A DNA stretch of 38,451 bases from an uncultured Bacilli bacterium (GTDB lineage: Bacteria > Bacillota_I > Bacilli_A > RF39 > UBA660): the NCBI GenBank assembly GCA_944332555.1, contig CALVKF010000001.1:1-38451 (forward strand). Direction: 5' to 3'. The position numbers were made by a program, and so were the translations under genes. This document shows, piece after piece, positions 8,398 to 16,176 of this stretch. The notes beneath the pieces are model-generated. The model worked only from the letters and a program-made list of their open reading frames with translations. It did no database searches and was not told the origin of the DNA. Position 1 is the first letter of the stretch, and each line of letters opens with the position of its first letter.

Positions 8398-9717
8398 ATG
8401 AGTATAAATGAAGCATTAAACATTTTAGGTTTAAATAGTAATTTTAGTGAAAAAGAATTAAAAAGGGCATATTATGCTTTAGTTAAAAAATATCATCCAG
8501 ACCAATTTGAAAAAAGCTCCAGAGAAGTAAAAGACCATGCAGAAACAATGATGAAAAAAATTAATCAAGCTTATGAAACATTACAAAATATGTCTAAAAG
8601 TAATGGTTTTAGTTATGGATATCAAAGAAAATCACATAATACTTTTGATGTAAAAGCCTATGTATTTATGAAAAAGGCCGAATTAGAACAAAAATATTTA
8701 CCAAAAAAATATAAAGTAAATATATTTAAAAATGAAATTTTAGCTATCGAAAATATTATTAATTCCTTTTTTCAGGAGGCTTTAAGATATGGTACAAAAA
8801 CATTTATTGATGATGGTTATATAATTTCAGTAAATAAAATTAGTAAAGTTTTTAAAAAAATGAAAGACATCTATTTCCAAAAATATAATATTGATATTAG
8901 TGCACTTAATGTTCAGCTTAATTACGATTGTAGTTTTGATGAATTTTATGAACAATTAGAAAGTGTCAAAAATAAATATGAACAATATAAAAATGCAAAT
9001 ATAAATAAAGTCTTAAAAGAAGCTTCCATTTATGAAAGTTATTATGGTTATAATTATGCTAAAGTAGAAATTCATAATATTGTTAGAGCTACACTAACTA
9101 GTTTAAATCAAAATGTTGATGCTGCAATTTATAAAATGCATGAGCAAATACAAAAAGCCTTTAAAGAAGCTTTTGCTATCAAACAAGAAATAGTTATGTT
9201 ACAAGTTAAAGTGGAAGAAACAAATAATGAAGAATTATTAGAATTATTTACTAAACTTAAAACTAATTTTGATAATGGCTGTAGTTTTAGAGAAAGTCAG
9301 AGTGCTATTAATTATTTAAAACATTTAATTTATTTAAATGATAATTTAGATAGTGAGATTGATAGTGCTTTTGCGAGAGTTATTGGTATAGTTAATTCTA
9401 TTACTGAAGAGGAATCTGAACTGCGAAAAAACATAAACATTTGGTTTGCACAACTGAGAAATGATTTGTTGCATACATCTTTACAAAATATCAGTAAAAT
9501 AATTGATATATTAAATCTTTCTAATATAAAACAAATTATAGAGTTTTTGGCGAAGTCGAGTAGAAATTATCAAGAAGATAATAGTTGTAAAATTAATAAG
9601 GAAAAAGAAGATATTAATAACAAATATTACAAATATAATACTGAATATAATTATGATAAAATATATAACATAAAATACGATTACGATTATATAAACTATA
9701 AAAAAAGAAAATATTGA
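8398..9717 (+). CDS. J-domain protein with long helical C-terminal region
   Basis: Residues 1-65 form a J domain that stimulates Hsp70 (DnaK) ATPase. The invariant HPD is at residues 33-35 in KKYHPDQF, and helices II and III are recognisable (KELKRAYYALVKKY; MKKINQAYETL). The Gly/Phe-rich linker and zinc fingers of DnaJ are absent, so this is a class III J-protein. The rest (to residue 439) is charged and predicted helical, with possible coiled coils. It ends in a Tyr/Asn/Lys-rich low-complexity tail (EYNYDKIYNIKYDYDY). The client or partner is unknown to me. A very strong AAAGGGGGG site precedes ATG 8398. Confidence 0.8.
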   Translation: MSINEALNILGLNSNFSEKELKRAYYALVKKYHPDQFEKSSREVKDHAETMMKKINQAYETLQNMSKSNGFSYGYQRKSHNTFDVKAYVFMKKAELEQKYLPKKYKVNIFKNEILAIENIINSFFQEALRYGTKTFIDDGYIISVNKISKVFKKMKDIYFQKYNIDISALNVQLNYDCSFDEFYEQLESVKNKYEQYKNANINKVLKEASIYESYYGYNYAKVEIHNIVRATLTSLNQNVDAAIYKMHEQIQKAFKEAFAIKQEIVMLQVKVEETNNEELLELFTKLKTNFDNGCSFRESQSAINYLKHLIYLNDNLDSEIDSAFARVIGIVNSITEEESELRKNINIWFAQLRNDLLHTSLQNISKIIDILNLSNIKQIIEFLAKSSRNYQEDNSCKINKEKEDINNKYYKYNTEYNYDKIYNIKYDYDYINYKKRKY

Positions 9718-9725
9718 TAAAACTA

Positions 9726-9754
9726 TTGTGATAAACACCAAAATATGATAAAAT
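9726..9754 (+). promoter_or_regulatory. Promoter of the ToxI-like repeat RNA
   Basis: TTGTGA (9726-9731), 17 bases, then TAAAAT (9749-9754) with TG one base upstream of the -10. The expected start near 9761 lies at a small hairpin (CATTGA-GTTAA-TCAATG, 9762-9778) just ahead of the first 36-nt repeat. Confidence 0.65.
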
Positions 9755-9780
9755 AAAATTACATTGAGTTAATCAATGCG

Positions 9781-9897
9781 AAAAAAGCGGTGATCCACAG
9801 CCATAAATGAGGAATGAAAAAAGCGGTGATCCACAGCCATAAGTGAGGAATGAACAAAGCGGTGATCCACAGCCATAAATGAGGAATGAAAAAAGTT
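9781..9897 (+). ncRNA. toxI: ToxI-like antitoxin RNA: three tandem 36-nt repeats
   Basis: Three directly abutting 36-nt units start at 9781, 9817 and 9853, with a partial fourth (9889 to about 9897). GCGGTGAT recurs at 9787, 9823 and 9859, exactly 36 bases apart. Only two positions differ between units: A to G at 9843, and A to C at about 9855. Each unit ends in an A-rich run and holds a short stem, GCGGUG with CACAGC around AUC, with one mismatch. In type III toxin-antitoxin systems, ToxN cuts such a precursor at A-rich sites into single repeats that bind and inhibit it. Known ToxI units are about 34-36 nt and lie between promoter and terminator just upstream of toxN, exactly as here. Strand and role are inferred from that layout. 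Confidence 0.85.
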
Positions 9898-9925
9898 GAC
9901 CAAAATATTAATTTTGGTCTTTTAT
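9898..9925 (+). terminator. Terminator between ToxI repeats and toxN
   Basis: GACCAAAAT (9898-9906) pairs perfectly with ATTTTGGTC (9911-9919) across ATTA, followed by TTTTATTTT. In known ToxIN loci a terminator at this point lets only a fraction of transcripts read into the toxin, keeping the antitoxin RNA in excess. Confidence 0.9.
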
Positions 9926-9977
9926 TTTCTGTAAATCTGTGATACTATATTAATACAAAAGAAAAGGGGGATTAAAC

Positions 9978-10496
9978 ATGAATACTTTAAAACTTGTAAT
10001 TATTGATTCAAATTATTGTGATTATTTAAGGGGATTTGATAGTAAGGTTGTTTATAACTATGCTAAAAAGGATATTAGACCATTTATTGGTGTATTGTTT
10101 AATGTGGGAAATATGGAATATTTTGCACCATTATATAGCCCTAAACCAAAACACTTAACAATGAAAGATAATGTGGATTTTTTAAAAATTGATAATGGTA
10201 ATTTAGGGGTAATAAATTTTAATAATATGATTCCTGTAACTCCAAATAATTATATAATACCTAATTTAAAGAAAAAGAGTTTTAATATGCAGGAATTACA
10301 ATACCAATTTCTACTTTTGTCCCAATTAAATTGGTTGAATAGAAATGTTCATTTAGTAAAGAATAAAGCCCAAAATCTTTATAATAGATATAGCAATAAT
10401 AAATTGCCTACTAATATAATGAATAGATGTTGTAATTTTAAATTACTTGAACAAGCTTGTGCAAATTACAACAAAAAGCTCGTAAATACACCTTAA
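9978..10496 (+). CDS. toxN: ToxN/AbiQ family endoribonuclease toxin (type III toxin-antitoxin)
   Basis: The 172-residue product has the length and signatures of the ToxN/AbiQ family. The N-terminus is VIIDSNYCDYLRGFDSKV, then RPFIGVLF (34-41), then YFAPLYSPKPKH (48-59). That last segment aligns with the ToxN active-site segment APLTSPK: Ser54 and Lys56 are kept, and the preceding Thr is Tyr53. Next come LGVINFNNMIPV and the C-terminal NFKLLEQACANY. Family members have a MazF/Kid-like fold, cut mRNA at A-rich sites and are held by repeat RNA; several cause phage abortive infection. AAAGGGGG precedes ATG 9978. A weak extended -10 (TGATACTAT, 9940-9948) might add toxin-only transcription. The gene sits between the J-domain gene and dnaG, likely an acquired insertion. 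Confidence 0.88.
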   Translation: MNTLKLVIIDSNYCDYLRGFDSKVVYNYAKKDIRPFIGVLFNVGNMEYFAPLYSPKPKHLTMKDNVDFLKIDNGNLGVINFNNMIPVTPNNYIIPNLKKKSFNMQELQYQFLLLSQLNWLNRNVHLVKNKAQNLYNRYSNNKLPTNIMNRCCNFKLLEQACANYNKKLVNTP

Positions 10497-10512
10497 TTTT
10501 GTACAAAAACAC

Positions 10513-10541
10513 TTGCAAAATCGTGTGAAAAGTGGTAAAAT
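10513..10541 (+). promoter_or_regulatory. Promoter of the dnaG-rpoD-trmK operon
   Basis: TTGCAA (10513-10518), 17 bases, TAAAAT (10536-10541), with TG one base before the -10. A 9-base inverted repeat, AAAATCGTG (10517-10525) and CACGATTTT (10545-10553), encloses the -10 region. It could be an operator, or a weak terminator of toxN because more T residues follow. Confidence 0.7.
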
Positions 10542-10569
10542 AATCACGATTTTTAATAAGGGGAAAAAG

Positions 10570-12306
10570 ATGGCTTATATAAGTGAAGAAGAATTAAATA
10601 ATATAAGAAACAATGCTGATATTGTGGATGTAATAAGTGATTACCTAGATTTAAAACAAAGAGGGCGAAACTATGTTGCGGTTTGTCCTTTTCATGATGA
10701 CCATTCCCCAAGTTTAGTTGTATCTCGTGAACGCCAAATGTTTACTTGTTTTACTTGTAAAACCAGCGGTAATGTATTTTCCTTTGTTATGAAATATGAA
10801 AATGTAACTTTTCCCGAAGCGGTTCAAATAGTTGCTAAAAAAATTGGCTATACCCTAAAAGGAGATTTTAGTAATTTTAAAGAAAGTAAATATAAAAAAG
10901 AATATGAAATAATGGATTTTGTTACTAAATATTATACCAATAATATCAATACAACATCCGGAATAAATGCTTTAAAATATTTAGAAAATAGAGGAATAAC
11001 CAAAGATATAATTAAAGAATTTAATATTGGTCTTGCTCTTGATAAAAAGGATGACTTATATAATATATTGCTTAAGAAAAATTATTCTTTACAAGATTTA
11101 TCTGATTTAGGTTTAGTTAATAAAATTAATTTAAATGTTTATGATACATTTATAAATAGAATAATGATACCTATTGAGAATTTACAAGGTAGTGTAGTAG
11201 GTTTTACTGGTCGTATTTATAATGGCGAAGAGGACACTGCCAAATACTTAAATACAAAGGAAACTAAAATATTTAAAAAGGGAAGTATCCTATTTAATTA
11301 TCATAATGCTCGTAATGCTATTAGAGAGACCAAAGTTGTCGTTGTAGTTGAAGGTAATATGGATGCTATAACATTGAGCGCCAAAGGTATTAAAAATGTT
11401 GTAGCTTTAATGGGTGTTGCAATGTCACAAGTGCAAATAGATACATTAAAAAAATTAAATGTGCCCATAATATTAATGCTTGATAATGATTCTGCGGGGC
11501 TTGATGCAACCCTTAAAAATGGAGAACTCTTAAGGAAAGCTGGAGTAGATACTTTAGTTGTAAGATTAAGTGATGCAAAGGACCCTGATGAATACATTAG
11601 ATTAAAAGGAGTAGATGCTCTAAAAGATAACGTCAAGCATGCAATTAGTTTTCTAGATTTTCTACTTGAATATTTAAAGCAAGATTTAGATTTAAATAAT
11701 ATAACAGACTTAAAAAAGTATATAAATAGTATAATTTCGCACATAAATTACGAAGATGACTTGACAAAACAGCTAATTATATCTAAAATAAGCAAGGATT
11801 ATCTTATTGATGAACAAATTCTTATCGGAGAATTAAATATAAATCCGAAGAAGGAAGTTGTTAAAAAAGAAGAAAAGAGGGAAGCAATACCTAAAGTAAG
11901 TAAGTATCATAAAGCTGTAAGTAAAATACTTTATATGATGATGCTTGATAATAAATATATAACAATATATAAAAATAAACTTGGGTATTTTAAAGAAAAA
12001 ATTGAAAGGGTTGTTGCTAGTGAGATAGTATATTATAATAGTGAACATGAAAATATTAATATTGCAGATTTTATTACTTATATAACAAATAATGAAGAGA
12101 TAAGTAATTATGTAAGTAATATAATAAGTGAAAATAAGAACACTTCAGATAGTGTTTCAGAGTTCAATGATTGTGTTGATGCAGTACTTAAGATACTAAA
12201 AGAAGATGAAATAAAAGAATTAAAGAGTAAAATAGTAAAAGAATTAGATATGGATAAAAAAGTTGAGTTAATGAATAAACTCATGGAATTAAAGAAGGAA
12301 GTGTGA
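10570..12306 (+). CDS. dnaG: DNA primase
   Basis: DnaG synthesises RNA primers at the replication fork. From ATG 10570 the product is 578 residues. The zinc-binding domain has Cys39, His42, Cys60 and Cys63 ([10 protein letters not shown] and CFTC). The RNA polymerase core and TOPRIM fold follow, with [11 protein letters not shown] as the catalytic-Glu motif and [12 protein letters not shown] as the DxD motif. The C-terminal helicase-binding region (from about residue 430) is Lys/Glu-rich and poorly conserved, as is usual. AAGGGGAAAAAG precedes the start. Longer readings starting further upstream overlap the promoter and are rejected. rpoD follows at once, reproducing the classic macromolecular synthesis operon without rpsU. 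Confidence 0.95.
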   Translation: MAYISEEELNNIRNNADIVDVISDYLDLKQRGRNYVAVCPFHDDHSPSLVVSRERQMFTCFTCKTSGNVFSFVMKYENVTFPEAVQIVAKKIGYTLKGDFSNFKESKYKKEYEIMDFVTKYYTNNINTTSGINALKYLENRGITKDIIKEFNIGLALDKKDDLYNILLKKNYSLQDLSDLGLVNKINLNVYDTFINRIMIPIENLQGSVVGFTGRIYNGEEDTAKYLNTKETKIFKKGSILFNYHNARNAIRETKVVVVVEGNMDAITLSAKGIKNVVALMGVAMSQVQIDTLKKLNVPIILMLDNDSAGLDATLKNGELLRKAGVDTLVVRLSDAKDPDEYIRLKGVDALKDNVKHAISFLDFLLEYLKQDLDLNNITDLKKYINSIISHINYEDDLTKQLIISKISKDYLIDEQILIGELNINPKKEVVKKEEKREAIPKVSKYHKAVSKILYMMMLDNKYITIYKNKLGYFKEKIERVVASEIVYYNSEHENINIADFITYITNNEEISNYVSNIISENKNTSDSVSEFNDCVDAVLKILKEDEIKELKSKIVKELDMDKKVELMNKLMELKKEV

Positions 12307-12308
12307 AT

Positions 12309-13415
12309 ATGAACGAAATAAAAACTTTAGAAGAAAGAGAACAAAGTTTAATTGAAAAAGGTAAAAAGAAAGGTTTTATAACTTATGAAGAATTAGCTTT
12401 AGAATTAAAAGGCCTAGATATTGATAGTGATGCCCTAGATAATTTATATAATAAGTTAGTTGAAGCAAATATTTCTGTTGTAACCGAAGAAGATGTAGAT
12501 TCATCAACTGGAGAAGTAAAAGTAAAACCTAAAGAAGAAGCGGAAGAAATTATTTTAGATGATGAAGATATCACAAAAGACATGAATATCAATGACCCAG
12601 TTAGAATGTATTTAAAAGAAATAGGTCGTATTTCTCTTTTATCAAGTGATGAAGAAATGGAAATATCACAAAGAGTTGCTGCTGGGGATGAAGATGCCAA
12701 AAGAATTCTTGCAGAATCTAATCTTCGTTTAGTTGTATCTATTGCTAAAAGATATGTAGGTCGTGGTCTTTTATTTCTTGATTTAATTCAAGAAGGAAAT
12801 ATTGGTTTAATGAAGGCTGTTGAAAAATTCGACTATGACAAAGGATATAAATTCTCAACTTATGCAACCTGGTGGATTAGACAAGCAATAACTAGAGCTC
12901 TAGCAGATCAAGCAAGAACTATTCGTGTTCCTGTTCACATGGTTGAAACGATTAATAAAATGTCTCGAGTTCAAAGACAACTTACTTTAGAGTTAAATCG
13001 TGAACCTAGTGCTGAAGAAATAGCTGAAAAAATGAAAGTTCCCGTAGATAAAGTAAGAGAAGTCATGAAAATAAGCCAAGAACCAGTATCTTTAGAAACC
13101 CCAATCGGCGAAGAAGAAGATTCCCATCTTGGAGATTTCTTAAAAGATGAATCAAGTCTTTCACCAGAAGAATATACCGAAAATGAAATATTAAAAGAAG
13201 AAATAAAAGAAGTATTAATGTCTCTTCAAGCCAGAGAACAAGAAGTATTAGAGTTAAGATTTGGTCTAATTGATGGAACTTGTCATACTCTTGAAGAAGT
13301 AGGTAAGAAATTTAATGTCACCAGAGAAAGAATAAGGCAAATTGAAGCTAAAGCCTTAAGAAAATTAAGACATCCATCAAGAGCTAAAAAATTAAAGGAT
13401 TTCCTAGAAGAATGA
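12309..13415 (+). CDS. rpoD: Primary RNA polymerase sigma factor (SigA/RpoD)
   Basis: This is the housekeeping sigma factor, 368 residues, close to Bacillus SigA in length. A short region 1.1 is rich in Glu. Region 1.2 begins at [11 protein letters not shown]. Regions 2.1-2.4 include [16 protein letters not shown], the core-binding [20 protein letters not shown] and the -10 reading helix [19 protein letters not shown]. Region 4.2 ends with [20 protein letters not shown] and LRHPSR. These regions recognise TTGACA/TATAAT promoters, consistent with the promoters seen in this window. ATG 12309 lies 2 bases past the dnaG stop, with AAGGAAGTG as ribosome-binding site. The stop overlaps the trmK start. 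Confidence 0.97.
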   Translation: MNEIKTLEEREQSLIEKGKKKGFITYEELALELKGLDIDSDALDNLYNKLVEANISVVTEEDVDSSTGEVKVKPKEEAEEIILDDEDITKDMNINDPVRMYLKEIGRISLLSSDEEMEISQRVAAGDEDAKRILAESNLRLVVSIAKRYVGRGLLFLDLIQEGNIGLMKAVEKFDYDKGYKFSTYATWWIRQAITRALADQARTIRVPVHMVETINKMSRVQRQLTLELNREPSAEEIAEKMKVPVDKVREVMKISQEPVSLETPIGEEEDSHLGDFLKDESSLSPEEYTENEILKEEIKEVLMSLQAREQEVLELRFGLIDGTCHTLEEVGKKFNVTRERIRQIEAKALRKLRHPSRAKKLKDFLEE

Positions 13416-14014
13416 AACTTCCTGATAGATTACAAACTATTGTAGATTTAGTGCCAAAAAACAGTAAAGTAATAGATATTGGAACAGATCATGCCTATGT
13501 TCCAATCTATTTATATTTAAATAATATTACTACCTATATTACTGCAACAGACATATCTAGTAATGTCCTAAAACAAAGTTATAGCAACTTAAAAAAATAT
13601 AATTTAGAAAATAAAATAAAACTAATTCAAAGCGATGGCTTTAAAAACATTACAGATACCTATGATTTAGCCATTATTGCAGGTATGGGTACTCATACCA
13701 TAATAGATATATTAACATCTAAAAACCTACCTAAAACCCTTATTATATCGAGTAATAATGATCACTATATCTTAAGAGAACATCTAAATAACATAAATTA
13801 TAAATTAGAAAAAGAAATAGCTATCCTTGATAATAATAAATACTATTTAATAATGTATTATGTTTATGGTAAAGAAAATTTATCAAAAGAAGAAATATTA
13901 TTTGGTAAATCAAATAATATTGATTATTATAATTATTTACAAAATAAATATTCTAAATATCCTAAATATAGTAAATATTTAAAATTATTGGAAGAATACC
14001 GGAGCAGATTGTGA
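13412..14014 (+). CDS. trmK: tRNA (adenine22-N1)-methyltransferase
   Basis: TrmK methylates N1 of A22 in certain bacterial tRNAs. The 200-residue product has the class I methyltransferase core: SAM-binding motif [16 protein letters not shown] near residue 22, an acidic residue ending strand 2 ([10 protein letters not shown]), QSDGF, and the family's [15 protein letters not shown]. The start overlaps the rpoD stop as ATGA. trmK (yqfN) follows sigA in Bacillus, which supports the assignment. The C-terminal 30 bases overlap a convergent small gene and the operon terminator. Confidence 0.9.
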   Translation: MKLPDRLQTIVDLVPKNSKVIDIGTDHAYVPIYLYLNNITTYITATDISSNVLKQSYSNLKKYNLENKIKLIQSDGFKNITDTYDLAIIAGMGTHTIIDILTSKNLPKTLIISSNNDHYILREHLNNINYKLEKEIAILDNNKYYLIMYYVYGKENLSKEEILFGKSNNIDYYNYLQNKYSKYPKYSKYLKLLEEYRSRL

Positions 14015-14266
14015 AGACTCATTCACAATCTTTTTATTTTCTTCTATATCTATAGTAGTCTTATTATTACTTGTACTATTATTTGTATTATTACTATTAT
14101 TATTTACTTTTAATTCTTGTAATACACTCATTACTTTTCTAGCGCTTCCAATCATTGGTTTTATTTCTCTATATAAAGGTATTGCTTGATTAAGTATTCC
14201 AAGGCCTTTAGAAATACCACCAAGAACACTAGATAGAGTAATACCACTTCTCATAGTTCCAAACAT
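13985..14266 (-). CDS. Small protein, possibly YqfQ-like
   Basis: The 93-residue product has a Gly-rich N-terminal half (MFGTMRSGITLSSVLGGISK) and a conserved-looking helix (LYREIKPMIGSARKVMSVLQEL). An Asn/Ser/Thr-rich low-complexity stretch follows (residues 55-70), then a charged tail. The first half faintly resembles the YqfQ/VrrA proteins of Bacillus, whose gene lies near sigA-yqfN, so context agrees. Function is unknown. The ATG is preceded by an AGGTGATAATC motif. The last 30 bases overlap the 3' end of trmK on the other strand. Confidence 0.45.
   Translation of the reverse strand: MFGTMRSGITLSSVLGGISKGLGILNQAIPLYREIKPMIGSARKVMSVLQELKVNNNSNNTNNSTSNNKTTIDIEENKKIVNESSQSAPVFFQ
14007..14035 (+). 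terminator. Terminator of the dnaG-rpoD-trmK operon
   Basis: GATTGTGAA (14007-14015) pairs with TTCACAATC (14022-14030), followed by TTTTTATTTT. The stem starts inside the last codons of trmK. Confidence 0.9.
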
Positions 14267-14309
14267 AGATTATCACCTATAGAATTATATGCATAAAAAA
14301 AGAAATATG

Positions 14310-14543
14310 TTATAAAATTCCACCATATTTTTTTTCAATTCCCCCATATTGTTCTTTTGTAATTCTACCAGCGATAAGTAAGTTTTTAGCTCCAGTTTCT
14401 ATTCCTTCATAACAGGGATCATACATAATAAAATTATTTTCTTTATCATATTTTTCTAATTCTTTAATTCTTTCTTTCATTCCACTAGGTAATGATTCTT
14501 CATCAAATACAATAGAATCATCAATAAAATTCCATTTGCTCAC
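14310..14543 (-). CDS. Uncharacterised small protein with SHOCT-like C-terminus
   Basis: From GTG 14543 the product has 77 residues: an acidic middle part (GMKERIKELEKYDKENN) and a C-terminal segment GAKNLLIAGRITKEQYGGIE. That segment resembles the short SHOCT-type helix pair (leucine, then a gly-x-ile-thr-x-glu-glu/gln pattern). I do not recognise a specific family. The start is inferred because GTGAT lies 9 bases before this GTG, with TATAAT further upstream, the layout seen before several other genes here. It follows the interrupted XRE regulator on the same strand and may belong to the same accessory unit. Confidence 0.45.
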   Translation of the reverse strand: MSKWNFIDDSIVFDEESLPSGMKERIKELEKYDKENNFIMYDPCYEGIETGAKNLLIAGRITKEQYGGIEKKYGGIL

Positions 14544-14593
14544 TATAATCACTTGCTAAAATTATAGCAAAAAAGTATTAAAAAAGAAATAAC

Positions 14594-14768
14594 TTATGCT
14601 ATTTCTTTAATTATTTTTACAACATCTTCGCAACTTATTTCAAGTATTTCAATAAGTAGTTTTAATGTTTTTAAACTAGGCTTACTTTCACCACTTTCAA
14701 TTCTTTGCACTTGTCTAGGTGTAATATTTAAAAGTTCTGCTAGTTCTTCTTGAGTAATATTCTTTTTT
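14594..14768 (-). pseudogene. XRE-family regulator, 3' part (split by the IS element)
   Basis: Read on the minus strand, this stretch encodes KKNITQEELAELLNITPRQV, then QRIESGESKPSLKTLKLLIE, and a further 17 residues to the TAA at 14594-14596. This is the body of a Cro/C1-type helix-turn-helix. There is no start codon: the frame hits a stop just upstream, inside the inserted element. The missing N-terminus (MLKEYRRTK) is found on the far side of the tnpB element at 16137-16163. Joining the two restores a single frame of about 65 residues. Confidence 0.8.
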
Positions 14769-14805
14769 ATATAATAGGAAAGTCATACTTTTTTAAATAA
14801 AACCA

Positions 14806-14834
14806 TTGACATCCAAACAACAGTTTGATACAAT
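14806..14834 (+). promoter_or_regulatory. tnpB promoter
   Basis: TTGACA (14806-14811), 17 bases, TACAAT (14829-14834), with TG one base before the -10. A CAAAC/GTTTG hairpin occupies the spacer. Confidence 0.75.
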
Positions 14835-14858
14835 TGATTTACAAGGAGGAAATTTGGT

Positions 14859-16010
14859 ATGACTACTATTTTAAAAGGTTATCAATTTAGATTATATCCG
14901 AGTGATGAACAAAAAAAGTTAATCAATCAAACTATTGGTTGTTCTAGATTTATATATAATCATTTTTTAGAAGAACGAATAAATGAATATAAAAAAACAG
15001 GTATATCAAAAACTTGTTATGAACAAATAAAAGAAATACCACAATTATATAAAGATTATCCCTGGTTAAAAGAAGTAGATAGTTGCAGTTTAAGAGCACC
15101 TGTATTTTATTTGGAAAATGCATATCATAGATTTTTTACTCAAAATAATGGTTTTCCTAAATTTAAAAATAAAGATACAGGTAATAGTTATAAAACCAAT
15201 AATATTAAAAATACTTATAAAGATAAAAACTATGAAAGTATAAAAATAGATTTAAAAAATAGAACAATAACATTACCAAAGTTAAAAAAAGTACCTATCA
15301 GAGGTTATAGAAATAAAGAAGTCTTTGTCGGCGATATAAAAAGTGCAGTTATAAGAAGAGAAGGGCTTAAGTATTATGTAAGTGTATTAGTAGAAGTTCC
15401 ACTAATACTACCTCCATTTCAACCTAGAAGTATTGTAGGATTAGATTTAGGTATAAAAGATTTAATAATAACTAGTCATAATGAAAAGATAGAAAATAAT
15501 TTAGAATGTACAAATATTAATAAACGAATCAAGGGATTGCAAAAGGCTCTTGCAAGATGTCAAAAAGGAAGTAAAAATAGAGAAAAAATAAAATTAAAAA
15601 TAAAACGAGCATATATGAAATTAAAGAATATCCGTAAGCATTTAATCCATGATATAATAAATAAAATAGTTAAAGATAATGATATTATCGTAATGGAAGA
15701 TTTAGATATTAAAGCAATGTATCAAACAAGAAGTATAGCAAAACACCTAGTGAATATCCCATTAGCTGAAATAAAACGAGTCTTGGAATACAAGTGCCTT
15801 TGGCAAAACAAAAAACTAATAACGATAAATAGATATTATCCAAGTAGCCAAATTTGTTCAGTATGTGAATATCAAAATAAAAAGTTAAAAGATTTAAGTA
15901 TAAGGAATTGGGTTTGTCCTAAATGTGGATATATACATGACCGTGATATCAATGCTAGTATTAATATAATGTTTGAAGGATTAAAAATATATATGCAAGG
16001 TTTAGTATAG
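14859..16010 (+). CDS. tnpB: TnpB, RNA-guided endonuclease of an IS605-type element
   Basis: TnpB proteins are RNA-guided DNA nucleases, ancestors of Cas12, that cut uninterrupted target sites and help the element persist. The 383-residue product looks complete. The N-terminal helix-turn-helix domain is KGYQFRLYPSDEQKKLIN. RuvC-I is GLDLGIKDLIITS (catalytic Asp), RuvC-II is IVMEDLDIKAM (Glu), a zinc ribbon has C-x2-C pairs in CSVCEYQ and CPKCGY, and RuvC-III is HDRDINASINI (Asp). All three catalytic acids are present. ACAAGGAGG precedes ATG 14859. It lies alone, without tnpA, inside a broken XRE gene. Confidence 0.93.
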   Translation: MTTILKGYQFRLYPSDEQKKLINQTIGCSRFIYNHFLEERINEYKKTGISKTCYEQIKEIPQLYKDYPWLKEVDSCSLRAPVFYLENAYHRFFTQNNGFPKFKNKDTGNSYKTNNIKNTYKDKNYESIKIDLKNRTITLPKLKKVPIRGYRNKEVFVGDIKSAVIRREGLKYYVSVLVEVPLILPPFQPRSIVGLDLGIKDLIITSHNEKIENNLECTNINKRIKGLQKALARCQKGSKNREKIKLKIKRAYMKLKNIRKHLIHDIINKIVKDNDIIVMEDLDIKAMYQTRSIAKHLVNIPLAEIKRVLEYKCLWQNKKLITINRYYPSSQICSVCEYQNKKLKDLSIRNWVCPKCGYIHDRDINASINIMFEGLKIYMQGLV

Positions 16011-16136
16011 ATAAAAATAAATAAAATGAAAATAGTAGGGTGGCGACCATCCGAAGTTGGTCTGTGGAGAGTTTAAAGAACTCTATGAAGCAGAAATGCC
16101 TTGTGGTGATACAAGGATAGTCAAAATAATTTTGAC
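16011..16136 (+). ncRNA. Omega-RNA (reRNA)-like scaffold at the right end of the tnpB element
   Basis: The non-coding stretch after tnpB has the familiar 3' motif of omega-RNAs, GAAGCAGAAATGCC, followed by a stem CCTTGT-GGTGAT-ACAAGG and ATAGTCAA. An upstream stem AGAGTT/AACTCT (16068-16084) and a terminal palindrome GTCAAAA-TAA-TTTTGAC (16120-16136) also fit a folded RNA. In characterised systems the RNA overlaps the tnpB 3' end and its guide is the flanking DNA just past the right end. Here that would be the first codons of the XRE gene. The RNA's 5' limit cannot be set from sequence alone. Confidence 0.65.
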
Positions 16137-16163
16137 TTTTGTTCTTCTATATTCTTTTAGCAT
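16137..16163 (-). pseudogene. XRE-family regulator, 5' part
   Basis: Minus-strand ATG at 16163 encodes MLKEYRRTK, a typical opening of a short Cro/C1-type regulator. It runs directly into the right end of the tnpB element. The rest of the gene is at 14594-14768. A GGCGATC motif precedes the ATG and could serve as ribosome-binding site. Confidence 0.75.
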
Positions 16164-16176
16164 AAATGATCGCCTA

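Larger units (their letters stand above)
14769..16136 (+). mobile_element. IS605-type element carrying only tnpB
   Basis: The element splits an XRE regulator gene, so its ends can be placed by reconstructing that gene: left end after the T run at 14763-14768, right end near 16136. Four to six T residues are shared at the junctions, so each end is uncertain by about 4 bases. There is no target-site duplication, as expected for IS200/IS605 single-strand transposition. Inside are a hairpin near the left end (CAAAC-AACA-GTTTG, 14814-14827), tnpB, and a right end with AGAGTT/AACTCT, CCTTGT/ACAAGG and GTCAAAA/TTTTGAC hairpins. No tnpA is present, so movement would need a transposase supplied in trans. 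Confidence 0.8.

Noticed and set aside
9787-9871. DnaA-box cluster or origin iterons
   Set aside because: Each unit contains TGATCCACA, one base from the DnaA box TTATCCACA, but the sequence fits a transcribed ToxI-like RNA, and there is no dnaA gene or other origin feature nearby.
9781-9897. CRISPR array
   Set aside because: The 36-nt units abut directly with no unique spacers and no cas genes are near. The downstream ToxN-like gene explains them better.
9807-9899. Tandem 11-codon peptides encoded by the repeats
   Set aside because: Because 36 is a multiple of 3, each unit reads MRNEKSGDPQP and stop in one frame, but one unit starts with GTG and no proper ribosome-binding spacing is seen. 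It is a by-product of the period.
16120-16136. Stand-alone terminator after tnpB
   Set aside because: GTCAAAA-TAA-TTTTGAC followed by TTTT could terminate transcription, but it coincides with the reconstructed right end of the element, so it is listed as part of that end; both roles remain possible.
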